A stretch of 64,000 bases of DNA from Berberis thunbergii (GCA_003290165.1 QNQO01000653.1:310001-374000), one strand, 5' to 3'; counted from the stretch's first letter, positions 1 through 11,982 are shown. Made by a program: numbers and translations. The notes: generated by a model not told the origin, from the sequence alone.

Positions 1-246
1 GGGTTTGTGTCTGACTGGAGTGTAAAATTCGTAAGAAACATAACTGAAGCTGCAATCATAGATGGCAAAAACCTCAGACAGGCGTAATCCAACAAACTTA
101 GCTCTGCAAGGTAACAACCAAGGAACTCCAATTGCAAATTCTGTGTCTGTAAAACACCAAGCAAGCATATATCAGTCATTAGGATTACAAATGCTTCAAG
201 CAAGCAATGGAAGGAAATACCAAAACCAGAAAATCAGTCCGCTTAC
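1..246 (-). other. Intron 3 of the cyclin gene (partial)
   Basis: This stretch follows the GTAAGC donor at 241-246 on the minus strand and I see no continuation of the cyclin box in any frame. The next exon is probably beyond the left edge. The short open frame at 62-262 on the plus strand has no recognisable content. Confidence 0.6.
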
Positions 247-1536
247 CTTGCAATTTTCCTGAGCCACCCTTGTGAACCTCCTGAGAAAGGTCTTTAATGT
301 TGGATTACCCATCTCAAAATTTAAGAACTGAAGTATGTCAGTCTCCATTTTCACTACTTCTTGCTTGGTATAAGTATTATCTGTTATGTAGACAAAATCC
401 TCAACACGTGGAGGACTTATCTCTTCATACTTCCTGCATAGCCAATCAAAATCATTAACAAATGACCGATCTGATAAATTTTCTACTCAACTAACAACCT
501 ACTAGCATCCTAAACATAAACGTTTAATATGTAAGAATTCCTAACATATTTAACATGGACTTCAAGGGTTTGGACTCTTACGAAGCAATCAGCATGCAAG
601 AAACACCAAGAAGCTGGAGACGTTGCCGATTAAGGGCATGAGAAGAAAGGAATCTATCAAGGTGGGACACAGTGAGGTAAAGAGTATCTGAGACAAGCTT
701 GTATTCCTCTGCAACCTCAACCAACCAGTCAACCAAAACTCCCCTCATATTGGCAGTAATGTCTTTTTGAACCCTTTCAATGTAATCATGCATTGGTCTC
801 CTCTTCTCTTCCACCTATATATAATCAAGCATCAAGGATTCAGACCAAATGAATCCCTAATTTCAACAAATTACATAAAGGCAACTAAAACCCTAATTGA
901 GATTAAAATCAACACAAAACCCTAATAATCAAATTAAAGAGAACCAAACATATCTATCTCCCCAAATCAAACAAAAAAGCAACCCAAACCCTACAAACAG
1001 CCTAATCACCAACAAAAACCAACCCTTCTTGCAAATCAACAAAATCTAACCCTAGATCTGAATCACTGAACAAAATGCAACCCATTCACCAAAATCTGAA
1101 GAACCCTTAATCAAATTACATAAACCACACAACCCATTTCCCCAAATCGAACAAGAACCAAAACCCAAATCTCAAAAACACAAATTAAACAGTACAAATT
1201 AGAGAAAACCCAAATGAAGCTTACCTCCATGGAATGAAGATACTCATAGATATCCGAAGCATAGGTCGGACACATCTGGGGATCATCCGAATGTGCTTCT
1301 TCTTCCACATCCTTCACCAAGAATAGCTTCTTCTGCTGCTGTTGCTCCTTCTTCTTCGCCCTGGTTTTGGGTTTCTGAACCTCAGAACCGCCCCGATTTG
1401 CCGCGGTAGCAACATTTGTAAGCTCTCCCAAGACGACCCTTTTCTTGTTCGGCCGTGTATCCCCTCCGAGCATAGAACTCGCCGCCCTCTTCGCTGCGGC
1501 ACGAGTGACCCTCACAAAGTTCTCCTGCTCACCCAT
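247..1536 (-). CDS. CYCA3: A-type cyclin (CYCA3-like), 5' part, three exons
   Basis: Regulatory subunit of cyclin-dependent kinases, nuclear, in the plant A3 class usually linked to G1/S and S phase. Exon 1 is 1536-1225 (104 codons), exon 2 is 814-582, exon 3 is 433-247, and the gene leaves the window. Junctions follow GT-AG: donor GTAAGC after ATGGAG at 1225, acceptor ATATAG at 815, donor GTAAGAG after 582, acceptor ATGCAG at 434, donor GTAAGC after 247. The reading frame is open across all three. Exon 1 has the basic start TRAAAKR (residues 11-17) and a destruction box RVVLGELTN (33-41). Exon 2 starts the cyclin box with LVDWLVEVAEEYKLVSDTLY. Exon 3 continues with KYEEISPPRVEDFVY and ends in FLRRFTRVAQENCK, as in plant A-type cyclins. 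Start chosen because this ATG opens directly onto the conserved basic N-terminus. A-type assignment is firm; the A3 subclass rests on the short N-terminus. Confidence 0.9.
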
Positions 1537-2056
1537 AGCGATACAAAAACAGGGCAGGAGTGAACAGAGAGAGGATTGAGATAGAGATTGGCGGAGAGAG
1601 ATGGGTGAGAGTGAAGGGTGATTTAAGTGAGGGTTTGGGAAGAAAGAGAGTGAAAAAGGCCGCGTTTTTTAGTTTTCGAAAGTTTGACTTGCGCGGTAGA
1701 GCCAGAGTTCTCTCTCTCAAATGTTTCGGATTTGGTTTTTGGATTTGATTTGATGTTTCGGATTTTTAGTTTTTGGAGGTTTGAAAAAAGCGGAAATATT
1801 TGGGTTTTCGGTTTGAAAGAGGTGAAAAGGCGGGGGGTGTTTTGGCGTTGGTTTTATTTTAGTTTAACACTTCGCTTGTGATTGGTTTGTAAGTTGAAGT
1901 CACGGATGGGTGGGAAGATGAGATTCTGTGAATCTGTGAGTTGAGAGGGAATAATTCTCACTAGTGAGTCGTTTAGGGCTTGGAGACTCTTAAACTCCTG
2001 ATTCATATCAAGTAAGACACTTTCATAATTTTACATTTCAGGTTCCTAGTAAATTA
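1537..2056 (-). promoter_or_regulatory. 5' UTR and upstream region of the cyclin gene
   Basis: Immediately upstream of the cyclin ATG lies a CT-rich stretch (read on the minus strand), as in many plant 5' UTRs. I see no convincing TATA box. A TTTTGGCG sequence near 1840 resembles an E2F site with one mismatch to the core. E2F control is known for S-phase cyclins, but this single imperfect match is weak evidence. Otherwise I see nothing in the stretch. Confidence 0.3.
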
Positions 2057-2066
2057 AAACAAATAA

Positions 2067-2176
2067 GTGTTATGGCCTAGTGGTTAGGCCTGTGAGGGTT
2101 TGTCTCCCATGTCCTAGCGTCGAATCCTACATGTGGTATGATTACTTTCTAAAACCTAGCTTGCATTTCAAAAAAA
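2067..2176 (+). mobile_element. tRNA-derived SINE with 11-bp TSD
   Basis: A 110-bp element with an RNA polymerase III A box (TGGCCTAGTGG, 2073-2083) and B box (GCGTCGAATCC, 2117-2127; 9 of 11 to the consensus) at normal spacing, ending in an A-rich tail. It is flanked by the direct repeat AAAACAAATAA at 2056-2066 and 2177-2187. Internal promoter, A-tail and TSD together define a short interspersed element copied by a LINE reverse transcriptase. The right TSD overlaps the A tract, so its left limit could shift by a few bases. Confidence 0.82.
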
Positions 2177-2187
2177 AAAACAAATAA

Positions 2188-2719
2188 AGTTCCATTTGAG
2201 CTAAAATTTTAGAAAGTATAATTACTCCAAATAAAACATTGCGTCAAAGTTTTGGACCGTTTGATATCATTTGTCGAAATACGTACTTAGGTCCATGCCA
2301 TTAAATATCTTGTTAAATAGTCTTTACGATTGTTTAAGGTCTTGGATAATGGGAGTTTGTCAGCTTGTGTCACGCCTAAGGTGGGCCTTGATCGCTTCGC
2401 TCAATTCTTGATATTTAATAGAGAAACTTTTTTTATCCCACTTAGTGTAGATCTTGAGGCACACGTGTCGAAATAATTTGAAACTTTGACACATTATTTT
2501 TTATATTGATATTTAATTTTTCTCAAATTTTCATTTCACACAAAATAGTGGAAGGCTATAAAATTACAAATATCTTTTGCACGATGCAAAACATGTGCAA
2601 TGCATATGCAATTTCAGGGACTTGAATTGAAAAAATTATCATGCATATTAGTGCAAATGAAGGACTTAAGGTACTATTTCTATTTGGGTTACAATGTGGA
2701 AGATGTAATTATATCTAGA
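2188..2719. other. Intergenic, nothing recognised
   Basis: AT-rich sequence without a coding pattern, RNA gene or repeat that I can recognise. Confidence 0.5.
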
Positions 2720-2896
2720 AATTCTAGCTGGCCTGGGAAAACCCAGCCTGATTGCTGCCTGGGGGCGAAAATACATTTTGCCCCCCTCCTTAAACACAAA
2801 CTCCAAAAAAAGTGTTTAAAGAGGGGGGCAAAAATGTATTTTCACCCCCCCCCCCCCGACAGCAACCAGGCTGGTTTTCCCAAGCCAGCTAGAATT
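2720..2896. repeat. Foldback (hairpin) element, about 177 bp
   Basis: The outer arms AATTCTAGCTGGC and its complement GCCAGCTAGAATT (with small mismatches) continue inward for about 75-80 bp on each side, through matched CAGCCTG/CAGGCTG, TGCCTGGGGG/poly-C and TTTAAACAC/GTGTTTAAA blocks, around a short loop near 2805. The transcript or single strand would form a long hairpin. A run of 14 C lies in the right arm. I could not find a clear TSD, so assignment to a MITE family is open. Confidence 0.75.
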
Positions 2897-3201
2897 GTTC
2901 AATAATATCAGCTTGACATGGAATGGAAACCAATTGTGGGAGATATTGAGTTTTAGAGAAACTATTATATCAACAACATAAATATGAAAAAAAAATATTT
3001 TAATAATAATAATGAAATTTTTTGAAAATATTCAAATTTCCTAAGGGACCAAGTAAAGGCAACAAGGACACCAAGAGCACATGGTGTCATTGGACAGGCT
3101 CAACTAGATTAATTCAAAATTGAATCCAAAAGTAACTCTAAGTGTGTTCCGCAAACTTTAATTACTTTGTTTCTTTCAGTCCATCCTCCCATTATTCGAA
3201 C

Positions 3202-4091
3202 TAGGGGTGGGCATTTAGGATCGAAAACCCGGACCGAACCGACAATCGGACCAATCGGGTCGGTTTTAATTAATTAAAAAAATTTCGGTTGTAAAAGCCC
3301 GGCCCGACCCGAAGTTTCTGGTCCGAGCCTTGGTTTCCATTTTTGAAGCCTGTCGGGTAACTGGCCTGGCCCGACTCCTTCACTTAACTAATTCTCTCTC
3401 CCCTCAACTTCACAGAGAGTCTCGTTCTCCAGAAATTCTAAATGGCGAGGAAACCAGCGAGAAATTCACAGAGAGTCTCATTCTCCCTATCCCCTCCCTT
3501 CTCACAGCGGAGACGGGGGCCGATCTGAGGTCGCCTCCCTCTCCCTTCTCACAGCGGAGGCGAAGCCGAGAACGCCTCTTCTCTTCTCACAGCGGAGGCG
3601 GAGGCAGAGGTCGTCTCCCTCTCCCTTCCCTTCCTCCACTCTGGAAAGCAGTGATCAGATCATCACTCTGGAACACAGAAGAACGAAAGCAATGATCAGA
3701 TCCCCTCCCTTCCCCATTTTTGCAATGATCAGATCATCCACACTCTCAGATCTTGATCAGATCTGATCTCGAATCTTGATCAGATCTCCTCCCTTCCCCA
3801 TTTTTGCAATGATCTGATCATCCACACTCTCAGATCTTGATCAGATATGATCTCAGATTTTTTATCAGATCTGAGATTCTTCAGAGATTTTTTTCGGATG
3901 TTGCTTGTCTCAGTGTCTCACCATGAATTGCATCCAATTTGGATGTTGCTCTTAGGACCAAAACCGGCCCGAAATTTGGTTAACCGATCAACTCGATCCG
4001 GTTTCGGGCCTTATAAACACGGGCCCAAATTTTTCGGTCCGATTTTCAGTTTTTACACTTTGGGCCAGTTACCCGTACTTGCCCAGCCCTA
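3202..4091. mobile_element. Non-autonomous hAT-like element 1, TSD ATTCGAAC
   Basis: The ends TAGGGGTGGGCA and (reverse complement) TAGGGCTGGGCA match at 11 of 12 positions. They are flanked by a perfect 8-bp direct repeat ATTCGAAC at 3194-3201 and 4092-4099. An 8-bp TSD with such ends is typical of the hAT superfamily. The interior codes for no transposase. It holds repeated TCACAGCGGAGGCG blocks (about 3500-3620) and a stretch dense in GATCAGATC/AGATCTTGATC palindromes (3654-3880). The open frame at 3330-3695 comes from these repeats. Confidence 0.88.
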
Positions 4092-4382
4092 ATTCGAACA
4101 ATCATCCTCCTGTGATTTAGCCCCATCAACGAAGATCCTCGTATATCCGTTTAATTTTGTTACTCTTCCACAATCAACCTTCTCTTGTCACATAATATAT
4201 TTGTTTCCTCCGTCAATTAACAACATATTGAGCTTCTGTTTGGCGACTCAATCTCTCATATTCTCGTTAGTCCTAGCAACGAATAACAACATAACCCTAA
4301 CAAATAGTTATTTAACTTGGGCACAATTATAGTTTAAACTTGCATTGAAGAACTTTTATTAAAACCAATTATAAACTATTAT

Positions 4383-4412
4383 GTTCAAGGAGAACATGAT
4401 TCAACCATATCA
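4383..4412 (+). repeat. Remnant of 5' LTR of element C, plus primer-site region
   Basis: The 30 bases ending ...CATATCA match the last 30 bases of the C 3' LTR (ending ...TACATCA at 22227) with a few differences. They are followed at once by GTTTGGCGTCGTCC, the same leader start that follows the E 5' LTR. Upstream of 4383 the similarity stops, so about 420 bp of the LTR is missing and no left TSD can be read. Confidence 0.7.
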
Positions 4413-4458
4413 GTTTGGCGTCGTCCATGGGGAATGCCGAAGTTCTTTGAAAGACATT

Positions 4459-5148
4459 TGATGTAGTCGATTTCTGCTCCCTGCTCTGACCCAGTCTCGT
4501 TGATCTGCTGACATGTACAAGTAACGCACATGAGCCACAGACCACCGTTGTGGTGGCCAATGGCACTCCGATGCTAAAGTCAAACAAGGATCTGAGGAAG
4601 GCATAATGTTGTAAACGGGGAATTTGTAGTGTACCTTAGCTTACCAACCTCATATCTTATTTATAGTGCAAGGAGTCATGGTTTTACCAGGTCATCGAAG
4701 GCGTAGTTTAGGAAGGAGATCTTCGTGGATATCCTTCTCTAATTAGGATTCGTGTTGTGAGAGGGAAGTTTCCTGTTAGTCTTGTGTTCCTAGATACACG
4801 AGAAATAGTTCCCAATACGAGAGCAATTCATAGAATAAAAATTCCCTGTGTGGAATGTACTCTAGTATTTGCTTCCTAGTTGGAAACAGAGAGTTGTCGT
4901 AATTGCCCGTCTGAAGTTGATCCTCGAGATACTTTCCTTAGTAGGACTTACGGGTGTTGAGGATAGTTGTGAGACGTGTGGGCCTAGCATGTTGTAAGAG
5001 TTCGGGTCTGTCTGGCCGACTGAATTAGCCGGGTTTAGAACCGCTTGGGGCGAATTAGTGTTGGGTTGATGTTGGGGCCCGTAGTTCCTCAAGATCATCA
5101 TGACATGTGTATGGCTTTAAGGCATGACCTTTTTTTTATGTATCATCA
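4459..5148 (-). repeat. 3' LTR of element B
   Basis: A 690-bp LTR read on the minus strand as TGATGATACATAAA...CTACATCA, closely similar to the E LTRs at 22343-23020 and 30119-30817. The TATA-like stretch TATTTATAGTG near 4655-4670 (complement CACTATAAATA) matches the same position in the other LTRs and is the likely promoter. Confidence 0.85.
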
Positions 5149-5265
5149 GCTACTCCCCTGAGTTAGTGGGTCATCACATCGGTTCGTTAAGTCATCTCTT
5201 AAGAAGATACGTCGATCATGATGATGATTGTTGCTTGAGCCGTGCGTTAGTTTAGTAGAAAAAGG
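5149..5265 (-). other. 3' end of B interior with polypurine tract
   Basis: Read on the minus strand, this ends in CAGGGGAGTAGC next to the LTR, like the CGGGGGGAGTAGC tract before the E 3' LTR. The preceding ~100 bp match E 30010-30118. Similarity ends near 5265, which marks the edge of foreign sequence in B. Confidence 0.75.
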
Positions 5266-6687
5266 GTGAGAACCAAATCCCTATTTAGGTCATCCGTAGT
5301 GCAAAGTCCGACTTTTCTACTTTCATTGCTGTTGAAGATACCGTGATGTGCTATTTTAGTAGCACACAACTTAATAACCTGCTTTGTGATTGTAGTATAG
5401 AATAAGTAGGGATCGTTCTGGACCGAGGATTAGAGAGTTTGCTAATTAACATTAAGAATGGTTAAAAGACAACTAACAATCTAATTAATTAAATAATGGG
5501 GGATTAGATTTTCTAAATTAAACTATAAAATAACTACGAAAATTACTGACAAGATGATAAAACTAAAGGGATGGCAAGATGAGAAATTAGCTAAGGGTTT
5601 ATCTCCACACACCAAACATATGCTCATAAATAATCTACAATAACCACTTGCTAACTCGTGAGAGACAATGCTCAAGATTAACAGTGATAAGCACTGCATT
5701 AATCTTATTATTTTCCCAAGTTTGTTAAATTAAACTAAGCGTCGCTTTCAAACTATTCTTATCATGTCATCTAATCAGGAATCGCAAGTTAGATAACAAT
5801 CTAAGATCATTAAGTATTGTGGAAAATATGAACACTGACTAGACAATTACAAGTATGATCAACATCTTGTTCTTACCTAGGTTTCGACTTAACCTTACCA
5901 ACGTTCCTTGGTATTTACTACTTGTGAGTGCAAAATTATAACAATTAGGTGAAACTCTCCTATACTCTAACTCCGGATCCTAGCATGCTTACTAAGTTGG
6001 CCACCTTAACAAACATACAAAGAAAAGTTCTCTATAAAGCAATTAAGCAAAACACAATCACTAATAGCAAAGAAGATTAAATTCAATTAATTTATAAAGC
6101 ACATGTTTGGGGCTTCAAATCTACCCCTAACTAAGAAGAGTTTAGCTAGACATATTAATTATGTTCAAACATCAATACATAATTAAATATCAAACTAAAA
6201 ATAAGAGAAAAAGTTAAGAGATGAAACAAAACACTGTCGCCTGATCCGTGGTGGTACTAGTGGACTGTTGGGTTGCAAATAGCATGAAGGAAGAGAAATA
6301 AACTTCTCCTCCCTTTCATTTCGCGATCTGCTCCTTCCACTTCGCTTTCTGCTTCACTTCGTAAGAGAGAAATCAGATGGACAAAGAGATATGAACGAAG
6401 GTGGTCAGAGTTGGCAAACGGTGAAGGCGAAAGAGAGGGAGATCAGATAGAGGGAGAAAGAGATGAAACGGGTGATGGTGGTGGTCTGTGACTGTGATGA
6501 GAGGATAATGAAGGTGGGTGGCTCTGGTAGCAAGCGTGGATGATGAACTGAGACAGAGATGGGGGTTTGTTCTGTGGATTTTGTGAAGGGAAAAGGAAGA
6601 CGACTGTTGCGATGAGGGATCTATGAGGATGATTGATGACGGGTTCAGGACGACGGCGGCTGTGGGAAAATGCTTGGGCTGTTGCAC
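5266..6687. other. Unassigned insert between B and the duplicated segment
   Basis: This sequence is absent from the equivalent position of E. It is AT-rich from about 5340 to 6240, with a TAGGGATCGTTCT-containing start and many TTAATTA-type stretches. It then becomes GA-rich from about 6290 to 6690. The style recalls anonymous repeats common in plant genomes, but I see no terminal repeats, TSD or coding domain. The open frame over 6373-7017 crosses the junction at 6688 and is not a gene. Confidence 0.4.
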
Positions 6688-7608
6688 GGACACAAGCGAC
6701 ACGAAGTAACACCAAGGCATATCCCTTGGTAAAAAAACATGTGCTACTTCTCCACAATATGATAAGAAATTACGAGATCTCAGTAGATCAACTACATGCC
6801 CACCCAGAATAGGTGACCACACATAACAACGATTATGATCGTGCATGATCAAGACAAATGTCAGAACATTCGGAGACTTCATTGTTGGAAACCTCCCTTC
6901 AGCCTTTGAAAAATCCAAAGCATTTTCTTCGAGTAAGAACATTACAAGAGATGAGCTTTGTGAAAGATAGTGCCTACAACGATTAGATAACACTATTATA
7001 TAGGCGTGATGGTTCACTAAATGGGCGCTTCAGCATTAATTGCCAAGCATTGAATACTTTATGGAAAATGAGAAGATGACAGTTCCCGAGGAAAGTGCGC
7101 ATACCACTTTCACTCAATTAATGGCACTGCACGCAGAGGGATTAACCGATACTCAACAGTCACGCAACCTATGCCGTACACGTGTTACCGCGTGATCTAC
7201 ACCATACATATGACGCAATTTCGTCACACGCTTGGCACGAGCACTAGACATCCTAGTCAACTCTGACATACAGATCGCTGTTTGTTTTAAGGTAAAATTG
7301 TCCGCACAGTGTGTGACACTAGCGAACATGGGTTCTCACGCCCTCAAACAAGTGAAACTCCTCTCCAACCAGGCAAGCTTAGTCAGCCTAAGCTGATGAT
7401 GACGGATTTTGGTATCACTCAACACCTAGTCCGATTAGCACGAATCTCGATGGTTTAGGAAGTAGGAGTCCAATCAGAGCTATCACGCCTGGCGACGACG
7501 ACTTGCCAGGGATCATTGCCCCCTTCATGGTCAATGATCGCTGAACCTAATTAGGTAAGCCTAGTTGGTGACGATTGACAATGAAAGTTTCTGATAAAAG
7601 CCCAGGTC

Positions 7609-8310
7609 TGTAGCCCCCACTGCGCAGGTGTAGATGGTTTGGAAGGTGGGAGCCTAGTTAGTCCCAAATTGATTCCAACGGTTCGCCACGGTAGCACTGC
7701 TTTTTAGCGTGACTGTCGAATCACCAACCTTGGACTTGTAGCCCCCACTGAGCGGGTATAGATAGTTTAGAAGATGGGAGCCTAGTCAGTCCCGAACTGA
7801 CTCCGATGGCTCACCATGGGACCATTGCTTTCAGCGTGGCTGTCGAATCATCAACCCTGGACTTGTAGCCCCCATTGTGCGGGTGTAGATAATCTAGAAG
7901 TTGGGAGCCTAGTAAGCCACAAACTGATTCTGATGGCTTGCCACGGGACCACTGTTTTTCAGTGTGGCCGCCGAAAACTCCTAAATTTGTAGCTTGATGC
8001 ACACAGGTGTAGATGATTTAAAAAGTGGGAGTCCAGTCAGTCCCAAACTGATCTCGACGATTTGCTATGGACCACTGCTTTTCAGCCTGGTCGCCAAACC
8101 CTTTTTACTAGAGCATGTAGCCTCCATCGCGCGGGGCGGGTGTAGATGGTTCGAAAGGTGGGAGACTAGTTAGTCCTTAACTGATGTCGATGACTCGCCA
8201 CGGGGATGCTCTTTAGCATAGTCGCCAAACCTTCACTCCCCTAATCTGTAGCCCCCATTGCTCGGACATAGATGGTTCAGAAGGTGGGAGACCCAAGCAA
8301 CTCACCACGC
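7609..8310 (+). repeat. Tandem array, 127-bp unit, in copy 1
   Basis: About five and a half units of roughly 127 bp, each starting TGTAGCCCCCA and containing GGTGGGAGCCTAGT, lie between the coding part and the 3' LTR. It is the same array as 26877-27570. Confidence 0.85.
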
Positions 8311-9108
8311 GACCACCGGTCTCGTTCGAAACAATGGTCGCAAACATGAATCTAGCTGAATCAGCGTCTTCACGCTCAAACGGAGTGACATTCTAATATT
8401 AGCAAAGGCCACTCACGCCGATACAATGATCGTACGGCCAGTGCCCCAGATAAAAGCTACTTAGGACGCCAACCCGAGCTCACGAAGCCTGACTCGTCAC
8501 GAACGCTCTGACACATACGTTCGGCCATCACAACTCGCCCATAGTAGTAGCCACAACCAACCAATCATACATGTAGGGCAAGCCTCAAACAACTTACCTT
8601 GGGGACTAGACACAACTCAGGCTACTCAACCTTAAACTAAACTATCTGCAACATGTCCACTATCAGACATGACTACACAGCGATGACCCTGCGTCATTCA
8701 CAGCGCAAAATGGTCAAGAGCTCTATTGCAGACAAACCAGTCAATGTCCTATTGATTCAACCAGCCTATGCCAAAGCAAGACAACAAGGCGAAATGAAAA
8801 ACATGCAATGGAGACAACAAACACGAAAAGGATAAAATTGTTTTCATTAACGGTCAACAAAATGGGTACAAGAATACGCGTTCACTCCTCATCGGGAGGC
8901 GGTAGAGAAACAGTAGAGCTAAGCTTAATGGAAGAAGGAGCAGGAGCTGAGTCCACACACACCATGACTTGGGCATCAGAGCCCGAACTGTCCTCGTCTG
9001 ATGAAACAAAGGCAATAGGCAAGTTTACGTACGACATCTTTTTGTAACTACTGAGATCCCACTCCGGGTGTTTTTCTTCATTAGTGCCAGCAAATCCAGC
9101 CTGCCCTG

Positions 9109-10740
9109 TTATTGCGAAAGCTCTTCCCCCCGCATCATCGAATCAACAAGTTCACGCTTCAACATCTCCAACTTTCCTGTCAGCACGTCAACCTGGGATT
9201 GCTCTATGGCCAGACTACTCTTCGCAACACTAAGTCCATGCCATGCCAAGTCAAGTTGGTCATTGGCCTTACTTGCCTCTCGAGCATTGAACTCCACATC
9301 ATATTCCAGCCAGCTTCCTTCAAAACACTCTATTCAGCAAGAAACTGCATTTCAGAACATGGCTTAGTTGCAACTTCTTGTGCTACCTCTGCATCTCGGC
9401 GGGTTTGGCTCAACTCCTGCTCGAGTTCATCTCTCTCGGACACTACCCCTGCCAGACCACACTCAAGGACATCCAGACGAACCCCTTGAGTCTCAGCGAC
9501 CACGGTTGACTGATCCAGCCTCTTCTCCTCAGCCTGCTTCTGTAGCCGATCAATTTCATAAAAGGGCATTAGAATACAACGCCTGCATGTGCAAGAAGAC
9601 ACACTCCAAGGTGTATACCCTCTCACGAGGCACCTCAACTTTTATCCCAGCAATGACAACCTGGCTCAAGTGAGACATACCCAACATAAAGTACTTTAAA
9701 CCATTGTCCATACACTCTTCTAGCGTATCCTCCTCGGGCTTCGGAGCACAATCCATCAGCCAACTATGACGCCTACTTATATGCTTCCTCGAAGCATACT
9801 CCATGTCAACCTCTTGGTGCCAGACTCGAGAGCTCATCCTTATCAAGTCTTGAGCAAACAAGCTTATCCATGCATTCGGATGAAGCTTTCCCAGATCAGG
9901 AATTACGTCGAGACCACCCTTCGTAGTTGCCATTGTTCTCAAGCTCTAATCTGCGACTTTTCCTTTGTCGACAGCAGCCGACCCTTTATAGCGAGACGAC
10001 TCGATGAGATCCAGAGGGAGAGGAGAAAACGAATTATCCAGAGAACCCTCCAACACTTCTAGCTATGGCCTGGAACGAGACGGTGAGCAACGCGGACTAC
10101 ATGAAACTTAACCTGTGCCACAACCACTTTCAGACTGCACGCCAGCGGGACGATCAAATTCTACAACCTCAGGTGAATCCTCACAAGTGCCTTTTATCGG
10201 AACAGTCCCATGCAAATCATCACAGGTAGAAGCCACCATTGCAACCTGCACCAGACGTTCATTCAAAGCTTCGACTTGCGCGTTGCTAAGGTTCGACCTG
10301 TCTACAACTCCTGCGAACTGTAGGTAGTCTTTCTCCAAGCCGGACACATCAATTTCTGCCCCTATAGGCTTATCAGACTCGCGTTCTTCTCTCACTAGAG
10401 TGGGTCATGCTGAAGGCAACCCAGTTCTAACACGGGACCTCTTCCTTACAAAAGAGGTAGGCGTTCTAAACGACTCTTCCACATCAAACATAACTGGAGT
10501 TTTGGCCCCATCAACCTTCTTCTTCCTTAAAAGGGCCATATCTTCCAACTTAATTCGCGATACTCGGTACAGAGTAGGGGCAATGTGCCAGTTGTCCCAC
10601 AGCCCACTATGGATGAAGTTGAAAACTCTTATGAATCGACCACGTTCCTTTTTGGCAAGCCGCATAATGTCTCCATGGTTTTTTGCTCCTCTAAGGTAAG
10701 AGGAGTAGTGAAAAACCTTCCTGCGAAGAAACACAAGCAA
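9109..10740 (-). pseudogene. Antisense coiled-coil open frame of E family, copy 1
   Basis: Minus-strand open segments run 10740-10405, 10395-10108, 9942-9556, 9638-9330 and 9297-9109. They match the copy at 28151-30009. Compared with that copy, this one has an extra base near 9565, which splits the longest segment, and a TAA near 10110 where the other copy reads through. Content and interpretation are given under the E copy. It is clearly disabled. Confidence 0.7.
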
Positions 10741-10849
10741 TGATTAGCCAGCTCGCAATCCAACAACAATCATCATCATGAGCGACGTATATTATCAAGA
10801 GATGACTTAGCGAACCAATGTGACGACCCACTAACTCGGGGGGAGTAGC

Positions 10850-11548
10850 TGATGATACATAAAAATGGTCACGCCTCAAAGCCATACACGTGTCATGATG
10901 ATCTCGAGGAATTAAGGGCCCCAACATCAGCCCAAAACTGATTCGGCCCAAGCAGTTATAAGCCGACCCAAACGGTTATAAGACCGACCAATTCAGCCAG
11001 CCTGACAGGCCCAAATTCTTACACCATGCTAAGCCCACACGTCTCACAACTATCCTCAATACCCATAAGTCCTACTAAGGCAAGTATCTTGAGGACCAGC
11101 TTCGGACGGGCAACTACAACAACTTTCTACTTCCAACAAGGAAGCAAATACCAGAGTACATTCCACACAGGGAAACTCCCTTCCATGGATTGCTCTTGAA
11201 TTGGAACTATTTCCTGCGTATCTAGGAGCACAGGGCTAACAAATTACTTCCCTCTTACAACACGACTCCTAATTAGGGAAGGATTTCCACTAAAATCTCC
11301 TTCCTAAACTACGCCTTCGATGGCCTGGTAGAACCAGGAATCCTTGTACTATAAATAAGACACGAGGTTGGGAAGCTAAGGTACGCTACAAATTCCCAAT
11401 TTATAACATTACGCCTTCTTCAAATCCTTGTTTGAATTTAGCGTTGGAGTGCCATCGACCACCACAACGGTGGTCCGTGACTCACGTGCGTTATTTGTGC
11501 AGGTCAGCAGGACTAGGTCAAAGTAGGAAGCAAAAAATGGTTGCATCA
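10850..11548 (+). repeat. LTR of E family in copy 1
   Basis: A 699-bp LTR, TGATGATACATAAA...GTTGCATCA, preceded by the polypurine tract CGGGGGGAGTAGC and followed by GGAGTGTTGTC, exactly as at 30119-30822. An ACTATAAATAAG TATA-like box lies near 11349. It is a duplicated copy of the E 3' LTR. Confidence 0.9.
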
Positions 11549-11982
11549 GGAGTGTTGTCAACTATTAGGGATTCTATACATATATTTCTATACATGAAAA
11601 AGTAAAATGATAAATGCCACAAATTACCTTGGAAATGCTATTAGAAAGTGCACTCTTACTTGGCTTGTAGGTAAAGATTAGCGCACATTTTTCAAATTTT
11701 GAAAAAGAGATAAATTCCACAAATCACCTTGGAAAGTGCTATGAGGAATTGAACTGTTACTCGACTTGTAGGAAAACCTAGGTGCTTTAATTCCGGTAAG
11801 CTCCAAGCGCCTTAGCGCTCGCACCTTGCCTTGCCTAAAGTTAGTCAGAAGGTAGATTCTTGATCTCATGGGTTTGACTATCTAAACACGTCTTACCATG
11901 GGGTTGTTATACGGTAAATTCACCTTATTAGTTTCAAAGATTAATTAAATGCTAAATTATACTAATGCACAATTTTCAAAGT

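Noticed and set aside
62..262. 66-codon plus-strand frame
   Set aside because: Lies in intron and exon 3 sequence of the cyclin gene on the other strand, with no recognisable content.
3330..3695. 121-codon open frame
   Set aside because: Lies in the repeated interior of hAT-like element 1; the reading is repetitive with no domain.
6373..7017. 214-codon minus-strand open frame
   Set aside because: It crosses the duplication junction at 6688, shares only its downstream part with 25920-26285, and shows no domain. It is a chance frame in element DNA.
10691..10951. 86-codon minus-strand frame at the LTR edge
   Set aside because: It spans the LTR boundary and repeats at 29960-30220 only through the duplication; no domain was seen.
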